From: UBA11403 sp963784615
GTDB taxonomy: Bacteria; Pseudomonadota; Gammaproteobacteria; Legionellales; Legionellaceae
Reading direction: 5' to 3'
Assembly (NCBI GenBank): GCA_963784615.1
Contig: CAWASG010000001.1
Coordinates: 372,001-436,000, forward strand
DNA: 64,000 nt
The notes under the pieces are model-generated. The model saw only the letters and a list, made by a program, of their open reading frames with translations. It ran no database searches and was not told where the DNA came from. The stretch's first letter is position 1; each line of letters starts with the position of its first letter. Position numbers and translations under genes: made by a program. Shown here piece by piece: positions 1 through 7,336 of this stretch.

Positions 1-1
1 T

Positions 2-277
2 ATTCGGATCCGCCTGCTCACAGAACACGCCAGCATTGAGCAGTTAACCCAAACGCTGCAACATCTATTGGAACACGCTGGCAACCCTGGGCTAATGACG
101 ACAGGGCTGATAAACACCCTTTGTGAACACGCAGCCGGAAACAGTCGGATCCTTTGCAACATGTCTGGGGAACTGCTGGATATGGCCGCACGCCTTGAGC
201 GTCCACAATTGGATGAGCAGTTGTATTTTGAGTGTTTCACCACTTCGGTCTCATCAAACAAACGAAAAAAAGCTTAA
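2..277 (+). CDS. TniB/ExeA-like transposition ATPase, C-terminal fragment
   Basis: The reading frame is open from the left edge and ends at TAA 275-277, so only about the last 91 residues are present. The residues (LTEHASIEQL, then HAGNPGLM and CEHAAGN.RIL further on) match the lid and C-terminal helical part of AAA+ ATPases that partner DDE transposases in TniA/TniB-type elements and ExeA-like proteins. The Walker motifs would lie left of the window. A small accessory ORF follows 13 bp downstream, which suggests one transposon operon. Family assignment rests on this C-terminal motif only. The partner transposase is not visible. Confidence 0.7.
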   Translation: MRIRLLTEHASIEQLTQTLQHLLEHAGNPGLMTTGLINTLCEHAAGNSRILCNMSGELLDMAARLERPQLDEQLYFECFTTSVSSNKRKKA

Positions 278-290
278 TCGGGAGAAAGCG

Positions 291-479
291 ATGAAATATT
301 TAGTCATTGAAGCACCGACACTCACCGATGAAGCAGCGGTCAATGTGCAGGATTTCTTTTATGCACTGATGGTTGCGTTTGGTGAGCATTACCATCATCA
401 AATAGAACGTTATTATCGAGAATCAGTCATTGGAACCATGGCTGATATTAATATGAAGGAGGATAATCCACCTTTCTAA
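291..479 (+). CDS. Small transposon-associated accessory protein (DEAA family)
   Basis: A 62-residue protein preceded by a good ribosome site (GGGAGAAA, 279-286). The function is unknown. Its core (LTDEAAVNVQ, then an aromatic/hydrophobic stretch, then IERYYR and GTMAD) is recognisably the same as two other small ORFs in this window, at 8423-8626 and 61072-61290. Those two directly follow or overlap istB of IS21-type elements. All three sit immediately downstream of an AAA+ transposition ATPase gene, so it is probably an accessory or regulatory subunit of the transposition machinery. The role is inferred from position. The protein is mostly helical in appearance and has no Cys motif or signal peptide. 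Confidence 0.65.
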   Translation: MKYLVIEAPTLTDEAAVNVQDFFYALMVAFGEHYHHQIERYYRESVIGTMADINMKEDNPPF

Positions 480-560
480 TCTGGAAAAAATACAGCAGGG
501 AGGCTGTGCATTTTATGGCGCATTGCAACCATCAATTATCGTGTAAAACTGACCATCAAA

Positions 561-2168
561 TTGCGTGAGCACGCTCATCGTGATATACATATTGTGCAAA
601 GTGAGCGGTGGTGTGATCCGCGTGCAAAATTATTAAGTGGCGCAGCATGGGAACAGCATAAAATCCCAGTATGTCGATCGCTCAATTTACCTACTGATTT
701 TGATGAGGCATTTGGCTACTTATCTGCAAAACTAGAGAACACCTATCAGGATATACTTGAACGATTGCCTAAAAATGGCGCGGTTGAGATTGTTAAGAAC
801 AATAAAGGCAAAGATAGGATAAAATTGTCAAGATTAGAAAAAATTGAAGAACCTGAAAGTCTCAAAATATTGAAGGATAAAGTAGATAGTTTGATGCCAC
901 GAATAGATTTTCCAGAATTATTACTTGAAGCCAACCGTATGTCTGATTTTACTGAAGAATGTTCGCATATTAGTGATAATAGTTTGCGTGTCTCTGGAAT
1001 TGATGTTTCATTATGTGCGGTCATCATGGCCGATGCATGCAACATTGGCCTCGAACCATTGATTAATGACGATAGCCCGCAATTAACCCGCAATCGATTA
1101 AGCTGGGTGCAACAAAACTGCATTCGTGCTGAGACCATTGCCAGATCTAATGCTCGACTTGTGGATATTCACACTAAGCAGCCACTTGCAAAAAAGATGG
1201 GGACGGGGCATATTGCTTCTGCTGATGGCATCAGATTTGCGTGCGCTGTAAGAACAGTAAATTCAGGACCTAACAAAAAATATTATGGACCAAAACGAGG
1301 GTTAACTTATTATAATTTTGTCTCTGATCAAAATGCAGGATTCCACGGCATTGTGATCACCGGTACCCTCCGTGATTCACTGTATTTATTAGATGGCATG
1401 CAAGATCAACAGACAAGTCTCGATATAAAAGAAATCATGACTGATACGGCTGGTGCTAGTGAAATTATCTTTGCGTTGTTTTGGTTATTAGGATACCAGT
1501 TTAGTCCAAGGCTTGCTGATGTTGGTGGCGCACGTTTTTGGAGAATCGACACCAAAGCAGATTATGGTAGCTTAAATGATATTTCAAACCATAAAATAAA
1601 TGAGGCATCCATACGCAAACATTGGGAAGATATTTTACGGATCGCCGTTTCATTAAAATTGGGCCACGTTAGTGCTTCGGATTTGATACGATCCCTATTT
1701 CGTAAGAACAGGCCATCTGGTTTAGCTAAAGCATTGATGAACTTAGGGCGCATTATCAAGACGCTGTATCTGCTCAATTATATCGATGATGAAGAATATC
1801 GTCGTCATATTTTAATACAGCTCAATAAGGGTGAAAGTCGCCACAGTTTAGCGCGCACTGTGTATCATGGCCGTCGTGGTGAAATTTACGAAAAATATCG
1901 AGAGGGACAAGAGGATCAACTCAACGTACTTGGATTAGCTACCAATGCGATAATATTGTGGAACACAGTTTACATGCAGGCCGCATTGGATCATTTTAGA
2001 GCAGAAGGTGAAGTGATAAAAGAAGAGGATGAAGCGCGGCTATCGCCATTGGGGCGAAAACATATTAATTTCTTGGGGCATTTTTCGTTTATGTTGCCAA
2101 AAGTCGTGACAGAGGGACAGCTAAGGCCTTTAAATTTAAGCCTAAATCATAATATGGCTGTTTTATAA
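561..2168 (+). CDS. tnpA: Tn3-family transposase TnpA, C-terminal half (truncated)
   Basis: About 535 residues, against roughly 1000 in full-length Tn3-family TnpA. It contains the DDE_Tnp_Tn3 domain: SGAAWEQ-type entry, the segment YYGPKRGLTYYNFVSDQNAGFH, the DTAGASEIIFALFWLLG block with its catalytic Asp, and the C-terminal RGEIYEKYREGQEDQL and LG.ATNAIILWNT motifs characteristic of the family. The N-terminal DNA-binding half is absent. The TTG at 561 is only the first possible start; the frame stays open upstream to the stop at 479, so the visible protein is a decapitated remnant and probably inactive. A strong promoter for the following toxin gene lies just after its stop. Confidence 0.88.
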   Translation: MREHAHRDIHIVQSERWCDPRAKLLSGAAWEQHKIPVCRSLNLPTDFDEAFGYLSAKLENTYQDILERLPKNGAVEIVKNNKGKDRIKLSRLEKIEEPESLKILKDKVDSLMPRIDFPELLLEANRMSDFTEECSHISDNSLRVSGIDVSLCAVIMADACNIGLEPLINDDSPQLTRNRLSWVQQNCIRAETIARSNARLVDIHTKQPLAKKMGTGHIASADGIRFACAVRTVNSGPNKKYYGPKRGLTYYNFVSDQNAGFHGIVITGTLRDSLYLLDGMQDQQTSLDIKEIMTDTAGASEIIFALFWLLGYQFSPRLADVGGARFWRIDTKADYGSLNDISNHKINEASIRKHWEDILRIAVSLKLGHVSASDLIRSLFRKNRPSGLAKALMNLGRIIKTLYLLNYIDDEEYRRHILIQLNKGESRHSLARTVYHGRRGEIYEKYREGQEDQLNVLGLATNAIILWNTVYMQAALDHFRAEGEVIKEEDEARLSPLGRKHINFLGHFSFMLPKVVTEGQLRPLNLSLNHNMAVL

Positions 2169-2190
2169 TCCTCGATTTTTAGATATGCAC

Positions 2191-2219
2191 TTTACAACAT
2201 ATAACTTTAACGGTATAAT
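2191..2219 (+). promoter_or_regulatory. Promoter of the toxin-antitoxin pair
   Basis: TTTACA (2191-2196) and TATAAT (2214-2219) are separated by 17 bp, close to the sigma-70 consensus. The expected transcription start, about 7 nt after the -10 box, falls on or next to the toxin ATG at 2226, and there is no Shine-Dalgarno sequence in front of that ATG. The toxin mRNA may therefore be leaderless. Confidence 0.65.
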
Positions 2220-2225
2220 ATACTT

Positions 2226-2594
2226 ATGAAATGGACAATTTTTTTTGATGATGAGTTTAACTTAGAATTCGATGAGCTGAATGAAATTGTTCAAAGTGAA
2301 TGTCTAGCCCATTTAAAAGTTCTAGAAAAATTTGGCCCAGAACTAGGTCGTCCCCATGTAGATACTTTAAAAGGCTCGAAGTATTCCAATATGAAAGAGC
2401 TTCGTTTTTATGCAGATAATGGGGTTTGGAGATTAGCTTTTGCTTTTGATCCAAAGAGGCACGCGATATTACTTGTATGTGGTGATAAATCAGGTGTAAG
2501 TGAAAAACGTTTTTATAAAGAGCTAATTAAACGAGCTGACAAGAGATTTGACAGCCATTTGTTAAAACTAAAAATGGAGGTGAATGATGCCTAG
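2226..2594 (+). CDS. RelE/HigB-like toxin (phage Gp49-like family)
   Basis: A 122-residue protein of the RelE/ParE superfamily, Gp49-like (HigB-type) branch. The sequence shows the typical pattern DTLKGSKYSNMKELRF, then WRLAFAFDPKR, then the strand ILLVCGDKSG and the helical KRFYKELIKRADKRF tail. Members usually are ribosome-dependent mRNA endonucleases held in check by an XRE antitoxin encoded immediately downstream, the reverse of the usual antitoxin-first order. Here the antitoxin start overlaps the toxin end by 11 bp, implying translational coupling. Such pairs are common passengers of Tn3-family transposons. No ribosome site precedes the ATG. Confidence 0.85.
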   Translation: MKWTIFFDDEFNLEFDELNEIVQSECLAHLKVLEKFGPELGRPHVDTLKGSKYSNMKELRFYADNGVWRLAFAFDPKRHAILLVCGDKSGVSEKRFYKELIKRADKRFDSHLLKLKMEVNDA

Positions 2595-2925
2595 GTCACT
2601 AACTGATAAAATGAATAGCTTGTCAAAAGAAAGACAGGAATTTATTCAAACTCGCGCAAATGAATTAATTGCCGATGAAATGACACTAAGAGACTTGCGC
2701 TTAGCTCTAAAGAAAACTCAAGAGGATTTAGGAGAGACTCTGCATATGAAGCAAGAGGGGATTTCTCGTCTTGAAAAGCGATCCGATATGTTGATTTCGA
2801 CTCTGAGCAAATATGTTACGGCAATGGGCGGGACTTTAAAATTAATGGCAACGTTTCCCAATAGACCTCCCGTGGAACTTCATGGTATTGCTGAAATTGA
2901 GTCTGTTCAATCTCATCATGCATGA
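2584..2925 (+). CDS. XRE-family antitoxin (HigA-like)
   Basis: A 113-residue protein with a helix-turn-helix of the XRE type (TLRDLRLALKKTQEDLG, then MKQEGISRLEKR), the standard antitoxin for Gp49/HigB-like toxins. It presumably binds the toxin and represses the shared promoter at 2191-2219. A strong ribosome site (GGAGGTGA, 2576-2583) lies inside the toxin gene, in front of two adjacent ATGs (2584 and 2587). That gives the antitoxin much better translation initiation than the toxin, as expected of such pairs. It is the last gene before the Tn3 terminal repeat. Confidence 0.85.
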   Translation: MMPRSLTDKMNSLSKERQEFIQTRANELIADEMTLRDLRLALKKTQEDLGETLHMKQEGISRLEKRSDMLISTLSKYVTAMGGTLKLMATFPNRPPVELHGIAEIESVQSHHA

Positions 2926-2936
2926 AGCTAATAGGG

Positions 2937-2974
2937 CTTAGAGTACCTTTTCGTTCCATTGCTTGTCACACCCC
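2937..2974. repeat. Tn3-family 38-bp terminal inverted repeat (right end)
   Basis: Read inward on the minus strand, this 38-bp sequence starts GGGGTGTGACAAGCAATGGA and continues with ACGAAAA. It closely matches the classical Tn3 end (GGGGTCTGACGCTCAGTGGA then ACGAAAA), including the conserved GGGG tip and the ACGAAAA block. It fixes the right boundary of the truncated Tn3-family transposon at 2974. Confidence 0.88.
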
Positions 2975-3191
2975 AATATAGTGTACTAATGATAAAATAT
3001 CTGCGAAAATATGCGCCATGACTGATCTCTTGTTTTATTGTTTGGTAAGAGACTCAATAATACATGTTGATCAGTCACTAATCATAATTAATTTTTCATC
3101 TCATTGTTTTTGATCGTAATCACAAGGCTTGTGATCAAGATAGTGCGAGATAAATACTTCGGTTAAGAGCTATATTTTTCGAGACATTACA
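2975..3191 (-). mobile_element. ISx left-end fragment (217 bp, inverted)
   Basis: This is the reverse complement of 5147-5363, the left terminus of ISx: TGTAATGTCTCG tip, the ATCACAAG/CTTGTGAT palindrome and the first codons of the zinc-ribbon ORF. I see no difference from copies 1 and 3 over the whole length. It starts exactly where the Tn3 repeat ends and stops at the ISx tip, beyond which IS66 tnpC begins without its N-terminus. An ISx copy therefore once inserted into the IS66 tnpC gene and was later cut by the Tn3 transposon. Confidence 0.88.
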
Positions 3192-3221
3192 CCTAAAGAT
3201 AAAAAACCAGGCCATGGTAAA

Positions 3222-4547
3222 ATGGCACATACGGTCTATGAAAACTGCACTGAGATTCAATTGTTATTAAATCTCACTGTTGGCGATGACTGTCCCTTGT
3301 TGTGTGGTGGAAAACTTGGGCTTTATAAACCAGGCGTTATTGTACGTATCAAAGGTCAAAATTTCGTCCAAGTCTATCGATATTATGTGGAAAAATTACG
3401 CTGTAATTTATGTTTAGCTGTTATCAAAGCAGCGCCACCAGCTGACATTGGCGATGACAAATATGATGCCTCATTTAAAGCCATTCTGGCGTTAATGAAA
3501 TACTACATGGCGATGCCGTTTTATCGGCAAGAAAACTTTCAACGCATGTTAAAATTCCCGTTATCAGATGCCACTCAATGGTATCTGATAGAGCAATTGG
3601 CGGGGTATTGCTATCCAATATTTAATTTACTCAAATGGTTGGCGGCCAATGGAGACGTGCTACAAAATGACGATACCACGCTGAGAATTTTAGAAGTTAT
3701 CAAGCAAATTAAAGACGGCACAATAGATGATCGCACAGGCATGTACACAACGGGTGTGATGGCGAGCCATGAAGGGCATAAAATCGCGCTGTTCATTAAT
3801 GGTCAACAACACTCAGGTGAAAATGTAGGTGACATTCTTAAACTTCGCTCCCCTGAGAAAGAACCCATTATACAAATGTGCGACGCGCTCAGTGCTAACG
3901 TTCCTCAAGGGATCCAAACCATTCTTTGTAATTGCTTAGGACATGGATTTAGAAAGTTTGAAGAGCTATCTGATTATTTTGAGGAAGAGTGCATCATTAT
4001 AATGAAGATGTTGTCTCAAGCATTTAAAAATGATGAGTTAACGCGCAATATGAACCCTGAGGATCGTTTGACGTATCATCAAAAGCATAGCCAGCCAGTC
4101 ATGGATGAGGCAAAACAATATATGACAAAGCTATTGAAGGAACATTTAGTTGAGCCCAATGGCGAACTTGGCAAAGCCATCAAATACATGCTGCGCCACT
4201 GGGAAAAATTAACCCGCTTTTTAACCGTCGCTGGCGCCCCCATTGATAACAACATCGTTGAACGTGCTTTGAAAATCGCCATTCGCAATCGAAAATCAGC
4301 CATGTTTTATCGAACGACCTATAGCGCAGGCATTGGCGGAATGCTAACAAGTTTGATTTACACCTGTGATTTGGCAACTGAAAATCCACATCACTACCTG
4401 ATTGCGTTGCAAGAGCATCATACCAAAGTCTTGGCTAATCCTTCGCAATGGTTGCCATGGAATTATCGAACCACTATGGAACAGCATGTAGACGACGCCA
4501 ACCCTCTGGCACATGCGCCGCCACCGGATTACCTTGTTGCAGCATAA
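3222..4547 (+). CDS. tnpC: IS66 transposase TnpC, N-terminally truncated
   Basis: 441 residues from the first ATG, but the frame is open back to 3192 with PKDKKPGHGK in front of it, as in the interior of full TnpC proteins (about 500 residues). The N-terminal leucine-zipper/HTH part has been removed by the ISx fragment. Visible domains are the zinc-finger-like CPLLCGGKLGLY region, the LRCNLC motif, and a DDE_Tnp_IS66 domain with QNDDTTLRILE, then an IGGMLTSLIYTC and LPWNYR C-terminal block. The last residues after LPWNYR run into sequence antisense to tnpB and are probably not native. Likely inactive. Confidence 0.85.
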   Translation: MAHTVYENCTEIQLLLNLTVGDDCPLLCGGKLGLYKPGVIVRIKGQNFVQVYRYYVEKLRCNLCLAVIKAAPPADIGDDKYDASFKAILALMKYYMAMPFYRQENFQRMLKFPLSDATQWYLIEQLAGYCYPIFNLLKWLAANGDVLQNDDTTLRILEVIKQIKDGTIDDRTGMYTTGVMASHEGHKIALFINGQQHSGENVGDILKLRSPEKEPIIQMCDALSANVPQGIQTILCNCLGHGFRKFEELSDYFEEECIIIMKMLSQAFKNDELTRNMNPEDRLTYHQKHSQPVMDEAKQYMTKLLKEHLVEPNGELGKAIKYMLRHWEKLTRFLTVAGAPIDNNIVERALKIAIRNRKSAMFYRTTYSAGIGGMLTSLIYTCDLATENPHHYLIALQEHHTKVLANPSQWLPWNYRTTMEQHVDDANPLAHAPPPDYLVAA

Positions 4548-4836
4548 TGATCAATTCAACAGCGCGAACCGTGGACGCTTCTTCTATGCTATTAGGCCAC
4601 CACTTCAGTTTACCTGACGAAAATCGCTTTTGACAAAGCCAAAAACCGTTGCCATCATAGGTTAAAAGCTTTACCGATGTACCATTGCGATTGCGGAAAA
4701 TAAATACACCGCCGTGAAAGGGATCGTTTTGCCATTGCCGTTGACATAGCGCCTTTAGACCATCAATTCCGCGACGAAAATCGACAGACGCAACCGCTAT
4801 ATACAATTGATGTTGAGGTGTGATTTGTAGCATCAT
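4474..4836 (-). CDS. tnpB: IS66 accessory protein TnpB (Orf2)
   Basis: A 120-residue protein of the IS66 Orf2-like family. It carries the hallmark order PQHQLYIAVASVDFRRGIDG, then FIFRNRNGTSVKLL and YDGNGFWLCQKR, then the short C-terminal EGWRRL. TnpB is needed for IS66 transposition, but its biochemical role is unclear. It begins 1 bp after the tnpA stop (4838), giving the usual tnpA-tnpB coupling. Its 3' end overlaps the 3' end of oppositely oriented tnpC, which is abnormal for IS66. It appears complete. Confidence 0.88.
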   Translation of the reverse strand: MMLQITPQHQLYIAVASVDFRRGIDGLKALCQRQWQNDPFHGGVFIFRNRNGTSVKLLTYDGNGFWLCQKRFSSGKLKWWPNSIEEASTVRAVELIIMLQQGNPVAAHVPEGWRRLHAVP

Positions 4837-4837
4837 A

Positions 4838-5146
4838 TCACCTCAATAATGTATTGATGATGAACTGAATTTGTTCATTCGATGGATGCTCTAGCGAAAA
4901 ATGCATATCACCACGCGTAAGCGTTAAACCGCTGCGCAGGGGCACTGATGTTTCTATTGTTGGTGGCATATAGGGGATTTGAATAAAAGGATTGGCGGTC
5001 TCAGTCCCATGATATGGTTCAACAGAGACTATCCCTTTATCTCGCGCTTGTTGTATCGTTAGCCTAAGACGTCGCAACACCTCGCCACGGTGGTAGGTCG
5101 ACAACAATATCTTAACCTGATCCCATAAACCTTCAGGTATAGGTGG
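4838..5146 (-). pseudogene. tnpA: IS66 tnpA, 3' part, split by ISx copy 1
   Basis: The C-terminal part of a small IS66 first ORF. The frame runs from the ISx junction (PIPEGLWDQVKILLSTYHRG) to the stop at 4838. Removing ISx copy 1 and one GGTGG target duplication joins it in frame to 8231-8310, giving a protein starting MNHSTLTIEEVEQAF with NPPIPEGLW across the junction. The original product would be about 129 residues. The role in IS66 transposition is inferred from its position before tnpB; the sequence is not the classical IS66 TnpA type. Confidence 0.8.
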
Positions 5147-5202
5147 TGTAATGTCTCGAAAAATATAGCTCTTAACCGAAGTATTTATCTCGCACTATCT
5201 TG

Positions 5203-5219
5203 ATCACAAGCCTTGTGAT
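5203..5219. repeat. 17-bp palindrome in the ISx left end
   Basis: ATCACAAG-C-CTTGTGAT is a perfect inverted repeat about 57 bp inside the left tip and about 100 bp before the first gene. It is conserved in copy 3 and in the fragment, but its right half is lost in copy 2 (around 35064-35080). It looks like a dimeric protein-binding site, either for the element's own HTH protein or for the transposase. The binding role is inferred. Confidence 0.5.
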
Positions 5220-5260
5220 TACGATCAAAAACAATGAGATGAAAAATTAATTATGATTAG

Positions 5261-5319
5261 TGACTGATCAACATGTATTATTGAGTCTCTTACCAAACAA
5301 TAAAACAAGAGATCAGTCA
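5261..5319 (+). promoter_or_regulatory. Inverted repeat spanning the leader and start codon of the zinc-ribbon gene
   Basis: TGACTGATC (5261-5269) is the exact reverse complement of GATCAGTCA (5311-5319), whose last base is the A of the ATG. The same pair is present in copy 2 (35124-35182 region) and copy 3. It may be an operator pair, or a hairpin that hides the start codon in the mRNA. Either would allow the element to limit its own expression. This is inference from symmetry and position. Confidence 0.45.
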
Positions 5320-5858
5320 TGGCGCATATTTTCGCAGATATTTTATCATTAGTACACTATATTCATATCCAAAGGCATGAGCCTGAGAAGTTAGGCTTAA
5401 AAAATTGCCTGTGTTGCGGTAAATCAAACCCTTGGCGACATGGTGGTTATTCTCGTGAAGCGGATCGCATTAATCCTTCAAGTACCTCACTAAATCCAGT
5501 GTTTATTCAGCGATACTATTGCCCCTGTTGCGACAAAACATGTTCAGTCCTTCCGGAATGCATTCCACCGCGTAGATGGTATTTGTGGGATATGCAGCAG
5601 ATCATTTTTGTATTGTACCTTTCTGGTATGAGCGCTTACGCTATATCAAAAACAATGCCGCCTTCACGCCAGACCATAAAGCGTTGGCTGATGCGCTTTG
5701 TAGAGCAATTTCGACTTCATAAAGATGCGTTGTGTACTCATTTTTATGCACTGGGTAGAGCCATAAATATGGCTGACTTTTGGCAAGCAACGCTCCAGAA
5801 GATGCGTTTGAGTGAAGCGATGCGCCTTTGCCATGTAGCCGGAGTTGTTATCCCATGA
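5319..5858 (+). CDS. ISx zinc-ribbon/HTH protein (DUF6431-like), copy 1
   Basis: A 179-residue protein. The N-terminal half carries a zinc-ribbon pattern (Cys30, Cys32, Cys33, then Cys68, Cys70, Cys71, Cys75, around NCLCCGK and YYCPCCDKTC). The second half has a helix-turn-helix-like segment (SAYAISKTMPPSRQTIKRWL). It resembles the DUF6431 proteins found ahead of Mu/TniA-like transposase genes. The likely role is DNA binding for end recognition, target choice or autoregulation; nothing in the sequence decides between these. The start is set by the ATG in the GATCAGTCATGG context, with AAGAGA as a weak ribosome site. The gene is followed by 125 bp before the transposase. Confidence 0.75.
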   Translation: MAHIFADILSLVHYIHIQRHEPEKLGLKNCLCCGKSNPWRHGGYSREADRINPSSTSLNPVFIQRYYCPCCDKTCSVLPECIPPRRWYLWDMQQIIFVLYLSGMSAYAISKTMPPSRQTIKRWLMRFVEQFRLHKDALCTHFYALGRAINMADFWQATLQKMRLSEAMRLCHVAGVVIP

Positions 5859-5983
5859 ACATATAATCGGTTCAAGCATGAGTTGTGCAATGCTTATGCA
5901 AATATGAACCCCACACAGTTTGGTCGTTTCGGTGCCATGATTTTACTGATTAACTTCACTCCCCATTAATAGCGGAGAGAAAA

Positions 5984-7336
5984 ATGAGTAAACCTTTACA
6001 CCCGATGGCTTTGTTTCGCCTGATGGTTCTTGGTCCACTAGCGAGCCGCGCTGAACTAAAGCGCGGTGAGGTTAAAAGTATTATCCGAAGTTTGGCTGCC
6101 GATCGTTATACTATTCCTGAGTCAAGACGAACGCATATCAGTGAAGAAACAATTGCGCGCTGGTACTACGATTGGAAGCGAGGGGGTATCGAAGCACTGA
6201 ATCCTAAACCGCGCATAGACAAAGGAAGTACACAAATTTCAGAAACCGTGCAAAGCAGAATTGTGATCCTTAAAAAGGATAAGCCTTCACGCTCAATTAA
6301 CACTATTATTGGCATGATTGAGCGCGAAGGATTGGTTGCTAAAGACACATTGGCTCGGGCTTCCGTTCATCGCTTTTTACAACAACAGCACCTGTCAAAA
6401 CGCATTATACCCAATCAAGACACTATTGAGCGCCGGTCATTCGTGGCTGCCCATGCAGGAGATATTTGGCAAGGAGATGTACTTCATGGCCCACGGATAC
6501 AAACGCCATCAGGCATGCGGAAAACGTACTTGGTTTCATTGATTGACGATTCCTCACGTCTTATTACACATAGTGCGTTTTGTCTTGGAGAAACAGCCCT
6601 CGATATAGAGGGCGTGCTCAAATCAGCTGTATTGAAACGAGGCGTACCGTATAAATTGATTATTGATAATGGCCCTGCATACCGATCCGAGTCATTACAA
6701 ACTATTTGTGCACACTTAGAGATACGGCTTGTCTATTGTCGCGCCCGAGAACCCGAGGGCAAAGGTAAGCTCGAACGTTTTCATCGCACATTTAGAGAAC
6801 AATTTATCGATGAGCTTGATATCGATAAAATTCGTGATTTGGGTGATCTTAATGCTCGCCTTTGGGCCTGGATTGAGCATGTTTATCATATTCGTTTGCA
6901 TGGTGGGTTAGATAAGAAAACACCGCTTGATAGTTGGAGAGACGACCTGCTTCACGTGCGCCCTCTAACGCCTTATTTCGCCAATAAAATCGATGATATT
7001 TTTTACCATCGTGCTGAGCGAGTTGTTCGCAAAGATGGAACGATCAGTTGGGATGGCAAGATGTTTGAGGTACATCACAACCTTGTCGGTGAGAAAGTGA
7101 CGTTGGTGTTTAATCCGCACACAAATATTGCTGTTCGGGTTGAAACAGCCTTCGGTGACAACTTGGGAGCCGCTGTTTTATTAGATTTAGACGCCAATCT
7201 TAATCGTAAACGCCAACGACCACATGCAGCACCTTCGCCTGAAGGAATCCAGCGTGAGCACAATGTCGAATTGGTTTTTGAAGACTATGTCGAGTCCATT
7301 GGCACCTTTGCACAAACAACCGGTGAGGACAATTAA
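5984..7336 (+). CDS. ISx DDE transposase (TniA/Mu-like), copy 1
   Basis: 450 residues. Domain order: N-terminal HTH (about 20-70, with ISEETIARWYYDWKRGG), a second HTH-like region (about 85-140), an RNase-H-fold rve core, and a C-terminal Mu/TniA-type beta-barrel (about 310-385). Catalytic residues are Asp165 (IWQGDVLHGP), Asp228 (IIDNGPAY) and Glu264 (KGKLERFHRTF), with exactly 35 residues between the last two, the D,D-35-E signature. It cuts and joins the element ends and leaves a 5-bp target duplication. The ribosome site GCGGAGAGA precedes ATG 5984. The ATPase gene starts at the next base after the stop, so the two are coupled. Confidence 0.9.
   Translation: MSKPLHPMALFRLMVLGPLASRAELKRGEVKSIIRSLAADRYTIPESRRTHISEETIARWYYDWKRGGIEALNPKPRIDKGSTQISETVQSRIVILKKDKPSRSINTIIGMIEREGLVAKDTLARASVHRFLQQQHLSKRIIPNQDTIERRSFVAAHAGDIWQGDVLHGPRIQTPSGMRKTYLVSLIDDSSRLITHSAFCLGETALDIEGVLKSAVLKRGVPYKLIIDNGPAYRSESLQTICAHLEIRLVYCRAREPEGKGKLERFHRTFREQFIDELDIDKIRDLGDLNARLWAWIEHVYHIRLHGGLDKKTPLDSWRDDLLHVRPLTPYFANKIDDIFYHRAERVVRKDGTISWDGKMFEVHHNLVGEKVTLVFNPHTNIAVRVETAFGDNLGAAVLLDLDANLNRKRQRPHAAPSPEGIQREHNVELVFEDYVESIGTFAQTTGEDN

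Larger units (their letters stand above)
480..2974 (+). mobile_element. Tn3-family transposon remnant with toxin-antitoxin cargo
   Basis: The right part of a Tn3-family transposon: the C-terminal half of TnpA, a toxin-antitoxin pair, and a terminal 38-bp inverted repeat at 2937-2974. The left end is lost. The transposase frame begins without a recognisable N-terminal domain right after the accessory ORF stop at 479, so the true left junction is somewhere between about 480 and 560. The right terminus abuts an internal point of an ISx fragment, so this transposon inserted into that ISx copy or recombined there. With no left repeat, no resolvase and half of TnpA missing, it cannot be autonomous. 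Confidence 0.8.
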
